Source: Blautia sp. AF19-10LB (GTDB lineage Bacteria > Bacillota > Clostridia > Lachnospirales > Lachnospiraceae). From it: DNA of 15,693 bases. This document shows, piece after piece, positions 1 through 7,365 of this stretch. Numbering within the stretch: position 1 is the first letter of the stretch; every line of letters starts with the position of its first letter. The position numbers and the translations under genes were made by a program. Where the stretch lies: the NCBI RefSeq assembly GCF_003461245.1, contig NZ_QTWS01000053.1, forward strand, positions 1 through 15,693, in the 5' to 3' direction. The notes under the pieces were generated by a model. That model made no database searches. It worked only from the letters and a program-made list of their open reading frames with translations, and was not told the origin of the DNA.

Positions 1-159
1 ACGGAGGAAAAGGGCAACCAGAAAGAAACCTTGAAAATCAACACAAGCAAGCTGAAAAAATACTTTCCGAAGAACACAACGCCGAAGCAGATGGAGGAAA
101 CCATCATCAAACTTTTGGAGCGTGAGTTGCAGAGGAAACGCAACCGTGACAGCCGCTAA
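1..159 (+). CDS. ParB-like partition protein, C-terminal end (partial)
   Basis: Frame 1 is open from the first base to a TAA at 157-159, giving the last 52 residues of a protein that starts outside the window. The sequence is highly charged and ends in a basic tail (ERELQRKRNRDSR). The part reading LKKYFPKNTTPKQMEETIIK resembles, from memory, the C-terminus of the ParB/Spo0J-like proteins of Tn1549-type conjugative elements. Those proteins bind DNA and are thought to help element maintenance or plasmid-like segregation. The following YdbC-like gene fits, since the two often sit together. The assignment rests on the short tail and on neighbours only, because the ParB nuclease/CTPase domain is not in view. 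Confidence 0.55.
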   Translation, partial: TEEKGNQKETLKINTSKLKKYFPKNTTPKQMEETIIKLLERELQRKRNRDSR

Positions 160-204
160 TCTTCTTTTTTCGGGAAGTAAATACAGAGAGTTGAGGTATG
201 GAGA

Positions 205-435
205 ATGAGAGAAATCCAGTATGAAATCGTAAAGGAAATCGCAGTATTGTCTACGGGCGACAGTGGCTACACAAAGGAAATCAATCTCATTTCATGGAAT
301 GGGAAAGAGCCGAAGTATGACATCCGCAGCTTTTCCCCGAACCGTGAAAAGTGCGGCAAGGGAATCACGCTGAACGCTGATGAAGCGGCGGCACTCCTTA
401 AAGCATTACAGAAAGAATTAAACAGCGAGGATTAA
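205..435 (+). CDS. YdbC-like / PC4-family small DNA-binding protein
   Basis: A 76-residue protein. The pattern of a short beta-rich region (YEIVKEIAVLS.., TKEINLISWNG.., YDIRSFSP..) followed by GITLNADEAAALLKAL and a helix matches my memory of the YdbC/PC4 family. Members are small dimeric proteins that bind single-stranded DNA or act as transcription cofactors. The ATG at 205 follows a GAGG at 193-196 with good spacing. It lies 45 bases after the ParB-like gene and its stop overlaps the ATG of the next gene (TAATG at 433-437), so the genes are probably cotranscribed and translationally coupled. In conjugative elements such a protein could coat or protect transfer DNA, but that role is inferred. 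Confidence 0.75.
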   Translation: MREIQYEIVKEIAVLSTGDSGYTKEINLISWNGKEPKYDIRSFSPNREKCGKGITLNADEAAALLKALQKELNSED

Positions 436-698
436 TGGTATCTGATTGGCAGGGCGGGGACATTTCCAAACTCTTCCCTGCCCTGTCTGGAAAGGAAGAT
501 TTAAGTATGGGCGAGGATAAGAAAGCAGATAAAAAGAGAAAGCGTATCGTGCCAAAAGCACCAGTGCAGATGATAATCAGCCGTGAATATGTCGGCACAC
601 AGACCGTTACAGAAGCGTTTGTCCCGATTATCTCCGAGGATATTCGGAAGAAGATTGCCGAGGGCGACACCTTCGACAATGAGGGGCTGTCCGCTTAG
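435..698 (+). CDS. Small hypothetical protein upstream of the recombinase
   Basis: I do not recognise this 87-residue protein. It begins with Trp-Gln-Gly-Gly-Asp-Ile-Ser-Lys-Leu-Phe-Pro, has a strongly basic stretch (KKADKKRKR), and then a segment ending in FVPIISEDIRKKIAEG. No membrane segment or cysteine motif is visible. Two starts are possible. The ATG at 435 overlaps the preceding stop (TAATG) and suits translational coupling. The in-frame ATG at 507 (63 residues) has its own ribosome binding site, AAAGGAAG at 491-498, with 8 bases of spacing. I keep the longer form but the shorter one is equally plausible. It lies 54 bases before the recombinase, so a role in mobility control is possible but not shown. 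Confidence 0.6.
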   Translation: MVSDWQGGDISKLFPALSGKEDLSMGEDKKADKKRKRIVPKAPVQMIISREYVGTQTVTEAFVPIISEDIRKKIAEGDTFDNEGLSA

Positions 699-752
699 AA
701 TGTACGCAATGGGACATGAAAACAGATAGGACAGATACGGAGGTTTTACAGT

Positions 753-1817
753 ATGGCAGGAATCAAAGAAGAAAAGAAAATCTATTTAGTCGGCATTTAT
801 TGCCGCTTATCTAAAGACGATGGTACGGATAACGAGAGTGCGAGCATTGCGACACAGAAATCCATCCTCACGGATTATGTGAAAAAGCAGGGATGGCACA
901 TAGCAAAAACGTATGTGGACGATGGTTATTCTGGTACAAATTTCCAAAGACCAAGTTTCCAGAATATGATAAAAGACATTGAAAGCGGTCTGATAAACTG
1001 CGTGATTACGAAAGATTTATCCCGTCTGGGGAGAAACTATCTTGATTGTGGGTTATATCTGGAAGTTTTCTTCCCAGAGCATAACGTGAGGTATATAGCG
1101 GTCAATGACGGCGTAGATACCTTGAATAAATCTGCTATGGACATCACGCCTTTCCGCAACATTTTAAACGAAATGTATGCCGCTGACATATCTGTTAAGA
1201 TAAAATCGGCATATCGGGCGAGGTTTCAACAGGGGAAATTCATGGGAACTACCGCCCCTTATGGCTATATCAAAGACCCTGCCGACCACAACCATCTGCT
1301 GATAGATGATAAAGTGGCACATGTTGTAAAAGAGATATTCGACCTTGCATTAAAAGGGAATGGAGTTGCCAAAATTTGCAGACATCTTAATAAACAGCAT
1401 ATCCTACGCCCTGCCGCTTATGCGGCGGAGCGTGGCGAAACAGGCTTTGAACGTCATTTTGAGGGGAACGAGGACAAACGCTATATTTGGAGTGGGAACA
1501 GCGTGAGGAGCATTTTAAGAAGCCCGATATATGCGGGAAATCTTGTAGGCTACAAACGGATTGCCGCCAATATGAAAAGCAAGAAACGCCCCTCTAAGCT
1601 GCCCGAAGAATGGGAAGTGATACCCAATACCCATGAGGGAATAGTCACGCAGGAGGAATTTGATATTGTCCAACAGCTTATTACAAGTCGTAGGCTTCCA
1701 CAGAACAAGGGAGGATTTGTAAATATTTTTGCAGGCGTTATCAAGTGTGTGGACTGCGGATGTGCTCTGCGGGCAATGAACGTACACAGGAGGAAACGCC
1801 CAGAGATTATCGAGTTT
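753..1817 (+). pseudogene. Large serine recombinase (TnpX/TndX type), 5' part, interrupted
   Basis: Codons 1-355 of a site-specific recombinase that excises and inserts the layer-2 element. The resolvase domain starts at Tyr16-Cys-Arg-Leu-Ser20, with Ser20 the expected nucleophile, and has the conserved DLSRLGRN at 88-95. A recombinase domain follows, and the first half of the zinc ribbon is Cys332-x2-Cys335. The ATG has GGAGG at 739-743. After Phe355 the frame reads one more codon and a stop at 1821-1823, because a tyrosine-integrase element begins there. The matching 3' part is at 10539-11339; joined at the shared TTTG the two give an open 621-codon gene. As it stands, this fragment lacks the second zinc-ribbon half and the coiled-coil domain and should not work. 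Confidence 0.9.
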
Positions 1818-1831
1818 GAATAAATCGAGTT
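1809..1831 (+). other. Left attachment junction (attL) of the layer-3 element
   Basis: Recombinase coding sequence ends at 1815-1818 (TTTG). ATCGAGTT occurs twice here, at 1809-1816 in the host gene and at 1824-1831 inside the element. The repeat may reflect core-type integrase binding on both sides of the exchange point. Exact cleavage positions cannot be read from sequence alone. Confidence 0.6.
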
Positions 1832-1883
1832 GCTTAAAAAAGCCAGTGTTTATGCGGGTTTCAGCGATTTCGATTAGTCTTTT

Positions 1884-1931
1884 GATAACAAATTGATAAC
1901 AGTCATAGCAAGTGCCATTATTCTTGTTATC
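1884..1931 (+). repeat. Left integrase arm-type sites
   Basis: GATAACAAATTGATAACA at 1884-1901 contains two GATAAC units, and an inverted GTTATC lies at 1926-1931. The same 18-mer with one mismatch recurs near the other end at 10424-10441. Matching direct repeats close to both ends of a tyrosine-recombinase element are best explained as arm binding sites for the integrase or excisionase. This is inferred from position and repetition. Confidence 0.55.
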
Positions 1932-2021
1932 CAGTGGTTTATGGGTAACGGAACAATTAACAGGTGGCTTGCAGACTAAAGTTCGGAGCTTGGCTCTGAA
2001 CAAATTCCATATTATAAACTA

Positions 2022-2064
2022 AGCCCTTAGCTGTGGTTAATAACCATAGTTAAGGGCTTTTTTG
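2022..2064 (+). terminator. Strong rho-independent terminator at the left end of layer 3
   Basis: A long near-perfect hairpin whose outer arms are AGCCCTTA and TAAGGGCT, with inner arms CTGTGGTTA and TAACCATAG, is followed on the + strand by TTTTTT. No gene of layer 3 precedes it, so it would stop transcription entering from the broken recombinase operon and insulate the control region. The AT-rich far side gives only weak termination potential for the convergent regulator gene. Confidence 0.8.
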
Positions 2065-2115
2065 TCGTTGCCAAAGCATCTGTAGGGAGCTGCCAGTGGC
2101 AGGTCCTGTAGGTGC

Positions 2116-2646
2116 TTATTTATCTTTCAAGTGGTCTTTGAATGCTTCCACGAGAGCGTCACTTAATTCCTGTGATGGAACTTTTGCCCAACGCTGTGTG
2201 GTGTCGAACTCTGGATAATGGTAACGCCAGTTATCGTATTCTTCTCTGTTGATTTCTTCGGAAGATAGCTTGTCTGCCTGTTCTTTCCAAGCATACAGCA
2301 TTTTGAGGAGTTCATATGCTTCTCTGCCTTTGTCCTTGTTGACCTTTAAGCATACCTCTCCGTCTGCTTCACTGACAGTAAGACCGTAAATATCTTCAAG
2401 GGTAAACAGAGTGTGCATAAGACCGATATAGCTGTCTATGTCAGGAACATCAAGAGCCTGTGGAGAAACATCAAGCACCTGTGCCAATGCATTTGTAAGG
2501 TCTGCTTTCGGTTTGCGTGTACCAGTTTCGTACTGTGCCAAACGCACATCAGCACTCTTTTCTGGAAAACCGATTGCTGTACCGAGATACTTTTGTGTCA
2601 TACCACGCATTAGTCTGAAAAAATGTATTCTTTCGCTGATAGCCAT
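2116..2646 (-). CDS. XRE-family transcriptional regulator of the IME
   Basis: A 176-residue DNA-binding protein. Residues about 5-63 form an XRE/Cro-type helix-turn-helix (ISERIHFFRLMRGMTQKYLG... then LAQYETGTRKP), followed by an acidic, mostly helical C-terminal part with no recognised enzyme motif. The start is well supported: AAAGGAG lies 9 bases before the ATG on the minus strand. It is transcribed away from the excisionase-integrase operon from a promoter in the shared 2650-2815 region, which holds repeated ATGTTTAGTG-type sequences. The layout resembles a phage-like switch in which this protein represses its own gene and the mobility operon. The repressor role is inferred from family and layout. 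The C-terminal part may sense the inducing signal or mediate dimer formation. Confidence 0.85.
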   Translation of the reverse strand: MAISERIHFFRLMRGMTQKYLGTAIGFPEKSADVRLAQYETGTRKPKADLTNALAQVLDVSPQALDVPDIDSYIGLMHTLFTLEDIYGLTVSEADGEVCLKVNKDKGREAYELLKMLYAWKEQADKLSSEEINREEYDNWRYHYPEFDTTQRWAKVPSQELSDALVEAFKDHLKDK

Positions 2647-2678
2647 AATGATACGCTCCTTTTATATTTAGTGAAATA

Positions 2679-2708
2679 AGTATAGCAGAAATGTTTAGTG
2701 GAAGTCAA
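2679..2708 (-). promoter_or_regulatory. Promoter of the XRE regulator
   Basis: On the minus strand TTGACT (2703-2708) and TATACT (2679-2684) are 18 bases apart, and the -10 is preceded by TG as in an extended -10. One of the ATGTTTAGTG repeats (2691-2700) lies in the spacer, consistent with autoregulation. Confidence 0.75.
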
Positions 2709-2751
2709 GAAAAACCGAAACAAAAATGTTTAATATTTTCTTTGCAACCAC

Positions 2752-2780
2752 TTGACAATAGCAAATATGTTTAGTAAAAT
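2752..2780 (+). promoter_or_regulatory. Rightward promoter for the excisionase-integrase-mob operon
   Basis: TTGACA at 2752-2757 and TAAAAT at 2775-2780 with a 17-base spacer, close to consensus. A repeat copy (2767-2776) overlaps the -10, so repressor binding would block it. The nearest supported gene starts at 3095, leaving a long structured leader. Confidence 0.75.
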
Positions 2781-2810
2781 AAATTACGAATTAAACAAAT
2801 ATGCTTAATG

Positions 2811-3094
2811 CGACAACTGAATGACCGTCCGAAAAGCCAAACCGCCAAGACCTCGTCGGAGCAAGTTCCGTATCGTTCGCTTGTGTGCAAGCACAAAAGC
2901 TCATTCGCTGCACTGCTCCTCCTCTTCCCCAAAAGTCTCCGACTTTTCGGGAACCCCTATACGAGCGAGCGCCTGATGTACTGCGGTGCATTGGGACAGC
3001 ACAGCGCCTGCCGACAAGCAGGAGTGCCTGTTGGAACTTTAACACGGAGAAAGCGGCAAGCAAAAAATTATTTTAAGAAAGGAAGAAAAAGGAT
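2811..3094 (+). other. GC-richer structured leader, no convincing gene
   Basis: This stretch of about 280 bases is richer in GC than its surroundings. It contains several small hairpins: GCTTG/CAAGC near 2879-2892, AAAAGTC/GACTTTT near 2930-2947, and CCTGC/GCAGG near 3007-3022. Open frames cross it (for example 2808-3140) but have cysteine- and arginine-rich unlikely sequences and poor ribosome binding sites. It could be a regulatory leader RNA, a second transfer-related site, or remnant DNA. I cannot tell which. Confidence 0.4.
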
Positions 3095-3283
3095 ATGGAA
3101 AACAGATTTATCCGAGCCGAAGATGTGGCTCAGGAACTAAACGTATCAAAACCTTATGCATATAAACTCATCAGACAATTAAATGAGGAATTGAAAGCAA
3201 AGGGCTTTATTACGATTGCAGGGCGTGTAAATCGCCAGTATTTTTACGAAAGGCTCTACGGAGCAGGAAAGGGGGAAATGTAA
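3095..3283 (+). CDS. Excisionase-like small helix-turn-helix protein
   Basis: A 62-residue protein whose first 40 residues (FIRAEDVAQELNVSKPYAYKLIRQLNEEL) form a clear helix-turn-helix with the AEDVAQELNVSKPYAYKLI pattern seen in excisionases and small MerR-like binders. The C-terminal half (FITIAGRVNRQYFYERLYG) looks like a wing. The stop is directly followed by the ATG of the integrase, the usual xis-int arrangement, so coupled translation is likely. It probably bends DNA at the element ends to favour excision. It could instead be a purely regulatory protein, since Xis function cannot be proved from sequence. Confidence 0.75.
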   Translation: MENRFIRAEDVAQELNVSKPYAYKLIRQLNEELKAKGFITIAGRVNRQYFYERLYGAGKGEM

Positions 3284-4375
3284 ATGCCGGTATTTAAGAA
3301 TGAAGATAACGGTACTTGGTATGTGATGGCAAGGTATGTGAACTGGAAAGGGGAACGCAAGCAGAAATGCAAGCGTGGCTTTGCTACCAAACGAGAAGCA
3401 CAGGAATGGGAAAGAATGTTCAAATTGCAGACTTCTTCAGACCTTGATATGAGTTTTGAAGCCTTTACGGAGCTTTATATCAATGATGTGAAGAACCGTT
3501 TGAAGGAAAACACGTGGCTTACCAAAGAGCATATCATACGCACAAAGATACTTCCGTATTTCGGGAAACTGAAAATCAGCGAGATTTCCACAAAGGAGAT
3601 TATTACTTGGCAGAATGAAATGCTTGCCTATCGTGATGAGAAGAAAAAGCCTTATTCACAGACGTATCTGAAAACGCTGCACAATCAGTTGTCCGCCATT
3701 TTCAATCACGCTGTCCGCTACTATGAACTGCGTTCCAATCCTGCGGCAAAGGTGGGAAATATGGGACGTGAGGAACACAAGGAAATGCTGTTCTGGACAA
3801 AGGAAGAATACAAGAAATTCTCTTTTGAGATGATGGACAAGCCTGTTTCCTTTTATGCGTTTGAAATGCTTTACTGGTGCGGTATCCGAGAGGGCGAGCT
3901 GTTAGCTTTGACTCCGGCAGATTTCAACTTTGATAAGGAAACAGTCACAATCAATAAATCCTATCAGCGTTTGAAAGGGCAGGATGTGATTACTTCTCCG
4001 AAAACGAAAAAGAGCAACCGCACGATTAAAATGCCGAAGTTTCTGTGTGAGGAAATGAAAGAATATCTCGGTATGCTTTACGGATTGAAGAAGAAAGACC
4101 GTATCTTTACGGTGACGAAAAGCTATCTTCATCACGAGATGGACAGAGGGGCAAAGGCGGCAGGCGTGAAGCGTATCCGCATTCACGATCTCCGTCACAG
4201 CCACATTTCACTCTTGATTGATATGGGCTTTTCTGCGGTGGCGATTGCTGACCGAGTTGGTCACGAAAGTATTGATATTACTTATCAGTACGCACACCTC
4301 TTTCCGTCAAAGCAGATTGAGATGGCAGAAAAATTAGATGATTTAGGGAAAGGAGATTTTGAAAATGTCAGCTAA
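3284..4375 (+). CDS. int: Tyrosine-family integrase
   Basis: A 363-residue site-specific recombinase that inserts and excises the layer-3 element. Residues 1-50 form an arm-binding AP2-like domain (NGTWYVMARYVNWKGERKQ), about 55-150 a SAM-like core-binding domain, and about 165-350 the catalytic domain. The catalytic set is visible: Arg202 in CGIREGELLAL, Lys240 or Lys243 in the beta hairpin, His301 and Arg304 in HDLRH, His327 in VGH, and the nucleophile Tyr336 in YQYAHL. Length is near that of Tn916-like integrases, slightly shorter. Its start abuts the upstream excisionase-like gene and its last 11 bases overlap the next gene. The element has entered a coding sequence with only TTTG shared, fitting a relaxed, Tn916-like target choice. 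Confidence 0.95.
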   Translation: MPVFKNEDNGTWYVMARYVNWKGERKQKCKRGFATKREAQEWERMFKLQTSSDLDMSFEAFTELYINDVKNRLKENTWLTKEHIIRTKILPYFGKLKISEISTKEIITWQNEMLAYRDEKKKPYSQTYLKTLHNQLSAIFNHAVRYYELRSNPAAKVGNMGREEHKEMLFWTKEEYKKFSFEMMDKPVSFYAFEMLYWCGIREGELLALTPADFNFDKETVTINKSYQRLKGQDVITSPKTKKSNRTIKMPKFLCEEMKEYLGMLYGLKKKDRIFTVTKSYLHHEMDRGAKAAGVKRIRIHDLRHSHISLLIDMGFSAVAIADRVGHESIDITYQYAHLFPSKQIEMAEKLDDLGKGDFENVS

Positions 4376-4700
4376 GAACAGAGATAACAAAAATCGTTGG
4401 AGGAATATCACAGTAGGGTTTCGAGTATCGCCCGAAGAAAACGAACTCATTAACAGAGCTGTAGCTCTATCAGGATTGCCAAAACAGGAGTATTGTTACC
4501 GCCGTTGCTTAAATCAGGATGTGGTGGTACAGGGCAATCCGAGAGTGTATAAGGCGTTGAAAACGGAATTTGCCACAGTCCTTGCGGAACTGAAAAGGAT
4601 TGAAGCAGGAAAAGGTGTGGATGATGAACTGCTGAGTGTAATAGAACTGATTTCCATTATTCTCGGCGGTTTGAAAGGAGAGGATGCGAATGGAGAATAA
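4365..4700 (+). CDS. MobC-like relaxosome accessory protein
   Basis: A 111-residue protein. WRNITVGFRVSPEENELINRAVALSGLPKQEYCYRRCL matches the ribbon-helix-helix-like N-terminal pattern of MobC-family mobilization proteins, which bind near oriT and help the relaxase open the nick site. The rest is helical (LAELKRIEAGKGVDDELLSVIELISIILGGL). I chose the ATG at 4365, which has AGGAG at 4351-4355. A TTG six bases upstream is less likely. The gene overlaps the integrase stop by 11 bases and the next gene's start by 11 bases, so it is embedded in a tightly coupled operon with integrase and ATPase. It sits 1.5 kb upstream of the presumed oriT and relaxase. Confidence 0.75.
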   Translation: MSAKNRDNKNRWRNITVGFRVSPEENELINRAVALSGLPKQEYCYRRCLNQDVVVQGNPRVYKALKTEFATVLAELKRIEAGKGVDDELLSVIELISIILGGLKGEDANGE

Positions 4701-5844
4701 AAAAGAAATGACTATTCCAAATGTATCTGCGGCAACAGATGCGGAACAGTCACTTTCCAAATGTACTGACAATAGTATAGTCAATCAGGATACGGATTTC
4801 AAGGGGTACGAGCAATCTTTTGAAGAAATGCAAAGGGAAATACTCAGACAGTTAGACCCTTCCTATCTGAAAACAGTATCAATGACAACGCTGTATGATA
4901 CGGTGTTTGAGGTTCAGACACCACTTATCGACGGTCTGCTCCAAAGGGGAACTTACCTTTTCGTAGGTTCCCCGAAAGTGGGAAAGAGCTTTATGATGGC
5001 ACAGCTTGCCTATCATATCAGCACAGGCACACCGCTTTGGGAGTATAAGGTGCGTAAGGCAACGGTGCTTTATTTTGCCCTTGAAGATGATTACCCACGT
5101 TTGCAGAAGCGATTGTTTCAGATGTTCGGTGCAAAGGAGACAGGCAATCTGTATTTCGCAACGGAATGTAAAACGGTCAATGGCGGACTGGAAGAACAGA
5201 TAAGAGGGTTTATGAGGGAACACCCAGACACAGGCTTGATTATCATAGACACCTTAAAGCGTGTGCGTGAAGCAGGCGGAGCAGATTACAGCTACGCAAG
5301 TGATTATGATGTTGTGGCAAGGCTGAAAGCGTTGGCAGACAGTTACAAGGTTTCAATGCTTATTGTTCATCATACACGCAAACAAAAATCGGAAGATATA
5401 TTCGATATGATTTCAGGCACGAATGGTCTGATGGGTGCGGCAGACGGTGCATTTGTTCTCAGTAAGGACAAGCGTACTTCCAACAATGCCACACTTGATG
5501 TTGCTGGCAGAGACCAGCAGGATATGAAAATCCATCTTGTAAGGGACAGCGAGCGATTGGTGTGGAACTTTGCAAAATCGGAAACGGAGATGTGGAAAGA
5601 ACCGCCCGAACCTCTGCTTGAGAAGATAGCGGATACGCTCTTTTCGGAAAGTGACAGATGGGAAGGAACTGCTTCGGAACTTTGCGAAAGGCTTGCGGTG
5701 GATATAAAGCCGAATGTACTTTCTTTAAGGCTCAGTATCAACGCAAGCAGGCTGTTTCGTGATTACGGTATCCGTTATCAGAACAGCCGCACACACGACG
5801 GAAGAAAGGTTTCACTTTGGAAAGAAACCGAGCAGACGGCGTGA
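4690..5844 (+). CDS. RepA-like AAA (RecA-fold) ATPase
   Basis: A 384-residue ATPase of the RepA/DnaB-like AAA_25 class. Residues 1-70 are a polar leader. Walker A is GSPKVGKS at 93-100, followed by LEDD at 131-134, Walker B LIIIDT at 183-188, and a HHTRK sensor segment at 227-231. The C-terminal third after about 290 is winged-helix-like. In plasmids such proteins are hexameric helicases for origin opening. Mobilizable elements often carry them, probably for replication of the excised circle or for transfer. The ATG at 4690 has GGAGAGG at 4677-4683; an ATG at 4684 is too close to it. The gene overlaps the MobC-like gene and is followed by the structured origin-like region, consistent with action there. 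Confidence 0.85.
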   Translation: MENKKEMTIPNVSAATDAEQSLSKCTDNSIVNQDTDFKGYEQSFEEMQREILRQLDPSYLKTVSMTTLYDTVFEVQTPLIDGLLQRGTYLFVGSPKVGKSFMMAQLAYHISTGTPLWEYKVRKATVLYFALEDDYPRLQKRLFQMFGAKETGNLYFATECKTVNGGLEEQIRGFMREHPDTGLIIIDTLKRVREAGGADYSYASDYDVVARLKALADSYKVSMLIVHHTRKQKSEDIFDMISGTNGLMGAADGAFVLSKDKRTSNNATLDVAGRDQQDMKIHLVRDSERLVWNFAKSETEMWKEPPEPLLEKIADTLFSESDRWEGTASELCERLAVDIKPNVLSLRLSINASRLFRDYGIRYQNSRTHDGRKVSLWKETEQTA

Positions 5845-6178
5845 CAAACGGTGTCAAAGGTGTCAATGTTTTTGAGAGCAGCACGCTGTGAAAAACATTG
5901 TCACCATCGTCACACTTTGACACCGGATAAAGTTTAGGGGAGTGTGCAGAGAGTGCCTTTTCAAAGGCGGCTCTTTGGTCTCGCCTGCTGGCTCGGTCGG
6001 TTCGCAGGCGTGTGTGCCACCGGCACACGCTCACCCCTCGGAGAGCCTTCGGAGAACGCAAAACCTGTTTACAGGTCGCATTTTTGATGGGTGTACCCGT
6101 CAAAAGTGCTTTTGCGTTACTTTTGACAAAAGTAACAAAACCTGAGAATGTTGAAATTTACAGATGGGAGATGAAAAA
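5845..6178. other. Presumed oriT / origin region with nested inverted repeats
   Basis: No gene. First, GGTGTCAAAG (5850-5859) pairs with CTTTGACACC (5915-5924), and inside it CAATGTTTTT (5864-5873) pairs with AAAAACATTG (5891-5900). Then come hairpins GCCTTT/AAAGGC (5955-5968), CGCCTGC/GCAGGCG (5982-6010) and GTGTGCC/GGCACAC (6012-6028). Last, AACGCAAAA (6055-6063) pairs with TTTTGCGTT (6110-6118) and encloses two smaller hairpins (6064-6075 and 6082-6105). It overlaps a final hairpin GTTACTTTT/AAAAGTAAC (6116-6136). The position just before a MobV relaxase, and the TTACTTTTG context that recalls the pMV158-type nick region, point to oriT. The nick site is not established. Confidence 0.65.
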
Positions 6179-7339
6179 ATGCAGAGAACGATAAGTGCAA
6201 TGGTCGGTAAAGGCTCGGTCAATCACAATAGCCGAAAGTTCCGAGCAGAAAATGTAGACGGAACTCGTACTCATCTCAATATCGACTACTGCAATGAAAA
6301 TATAAAGACAGTTTATCACGAATTGTTTGATGAAGCATTGGAAAGATACAATGCCAAGCAGATAAGGTCAGACCGAAAGATAAAAGATTATTATGAAAAA
6401 ATCCGAAGTTCCAAGCAGGAAAAACCGTTCCACGAAATCATTTTACAGGTGGGCGGTAAGGGAAATATGAACGCCGATACGGAAAACGGAGAACTGGCAA
6501 AGCAGATTTTAGATGAATACTATCAGGGTTTTCAGGAGCGAAATCCACAGCTTCGGGTGTTCTCGGCTCATCTGCATATGGATGAAGCTACACCACATCT
6601 GCACATAGATTTTGTACCTTTTACCACAGGCAGCAAGCGTGGACTTGATACAAGAGTGTCACTAAAGCAGGCTCTTGCAACGCAAGGTTTTAAGGGCGGC
6701 AGTCGTGGCGATACGGAGTGGTCGCAATGGATACAGTCCGAAAAAGAACAGCTTGCGGCGGTGATGGAACGTTATGGGATTGAGTGGGAACATTTAGGCA
6801 CACACGAAAAACATCTTTCTGTTTTGGATTATAAAAAGCAGGAAAGAGAAAAAGAAGTGGCGGCATTAGGTGCGAAAATCGAGCAGAAACAGATTGAATT
6901 TGATGTGTTGTCGGAACGAGTATTGAACTATGATAAGGCAAAAGACGAGCTGTCAAATCTTGAAATAGAGCTTGATACTGCACCGAAATATCAGTTGCCA
7001 GAACCAGAGAAATTTATGACTGCAAAGGCATATAAAACCAAAATGGCAGAGCCGGTTGTAAGGAAATTGAAGCAACTTGTCAAAACGGTGCTTGCCCGCT
7101 GCTTTGAGGGGTGGGACAACTATCATAGGCTGAATACAGCGAATGCACAGTTATACCGCACCAATCAGCGTTTGGAGAAAGTCAATGAAAGATTGACCGA
7201 AGAAAACAAAATCCTAAAAGCAGAAAATAAAGATTACAGCCTGCTCCGTAAGGTTTTTGGTCGCAAACAGATAGATGATTTGTTGGAGCAGGCAAGAACA
7301 GTTAAAGGTCGCAAGCGTGATAATACACGATCACGATAG
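6179..7339 (+). CDS. MobV-family relaxase (Mob/Pre)
   Basis: A 386-residue relaxase that should nick one strand at oriT and lead it into a recipient cell through a helper secretion system. The N-terminal motif has HNSR at 16-19. The metal-binding motif is HMDEATPHLH at 133-142, with His133, Asp135, Glu136, His140 and His142, the MobV signature. The catalytic domain runs to about 215. The rest is a charged coiled-coil-rich tail (KEVAALGAKIEQKQIEF; RLEKVNERLTEENKIL). The ATG at 6179 is preceded by GGGAG at 6166-6170; the ATG at 6164 lies before that site. Length is near the usual 400-500 residues. The presumed oriT lies directly upstream, as in pMV158-type systems. Confidence 0.95.
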   Translation: MQRTISAMVGKGSVNHNSRKFRAENVDGTRTHLNIDYCNENIKTVYHELFDEALERYNAKQIRSDRKIKDYYEKIRSSKQEKPFHEIILQVGGKGNMNADTENGELAKQILDEYYQGFQERNPQLRVFSAHLHMDEATPHLHIDFVPFTTGSKRGLDTRVSLKQALATQGFKGGSRGDTEWSQWIQSEKEQLAAVMERYGIEWEHLGTHEKHLSVLDYKKQEREKEVAALGAKIEQKQIEFDVLSERVLNYDKAKDELSNLEIELDTAPKYQLPEPEKFMTAKAYKTKMAEPVVRKLKQLVKTVLARCFEGWDNYHRLNTANAQLYRTNQRLEKVNERLTEENKILKAENKDYSLLRKVFGRKQIDDLLEQARTVKGRKRDNTRSR

Positions 7340-7365
7340 ACAAAAATCACAGGAGGAAAAGGAAA

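Larger units (their letters stand above)
2664..2810. repeat. Iterated operator-like repeats between divergent promoters
   Basis: Five related copies are visible: TATTTAGTG near 2665-2673, ATGTTTAGTG 2691-2700, ATGTTTAATA 2726-2735, ATGTTTAGTA 2767-2776 and ATGCTTAATG 2801-2810. The last four are spaced 34 to 41 bases apart. They overlap both promoters, which is what would be expected of binding sites for the adjacent XRE regulator. The binding protein is inferred. Confidence 0.65.

Noticed and set aside
1515..2003. Minus-strand frame crossing the left junction of the IME
   Set aside because: It is a shadow of the recombinase gene running across an insertion border, so it cannot be an evolved gene.
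2808..3140. Open frame of 110 codons upstream of the excisionase-like gene
   Set aside because: Unnatural composition, no good ribosome binding site, and overlap with the excisionase-like gene start; it looks like an incidental frame in a GC-richer structured leader.
5942..6194. Two open frames of 60-67 codons before the relaxase
   Set aside because: They run through the inverted repeats of the presumed oriT and have no ribosome binding site or protein-like pattern.
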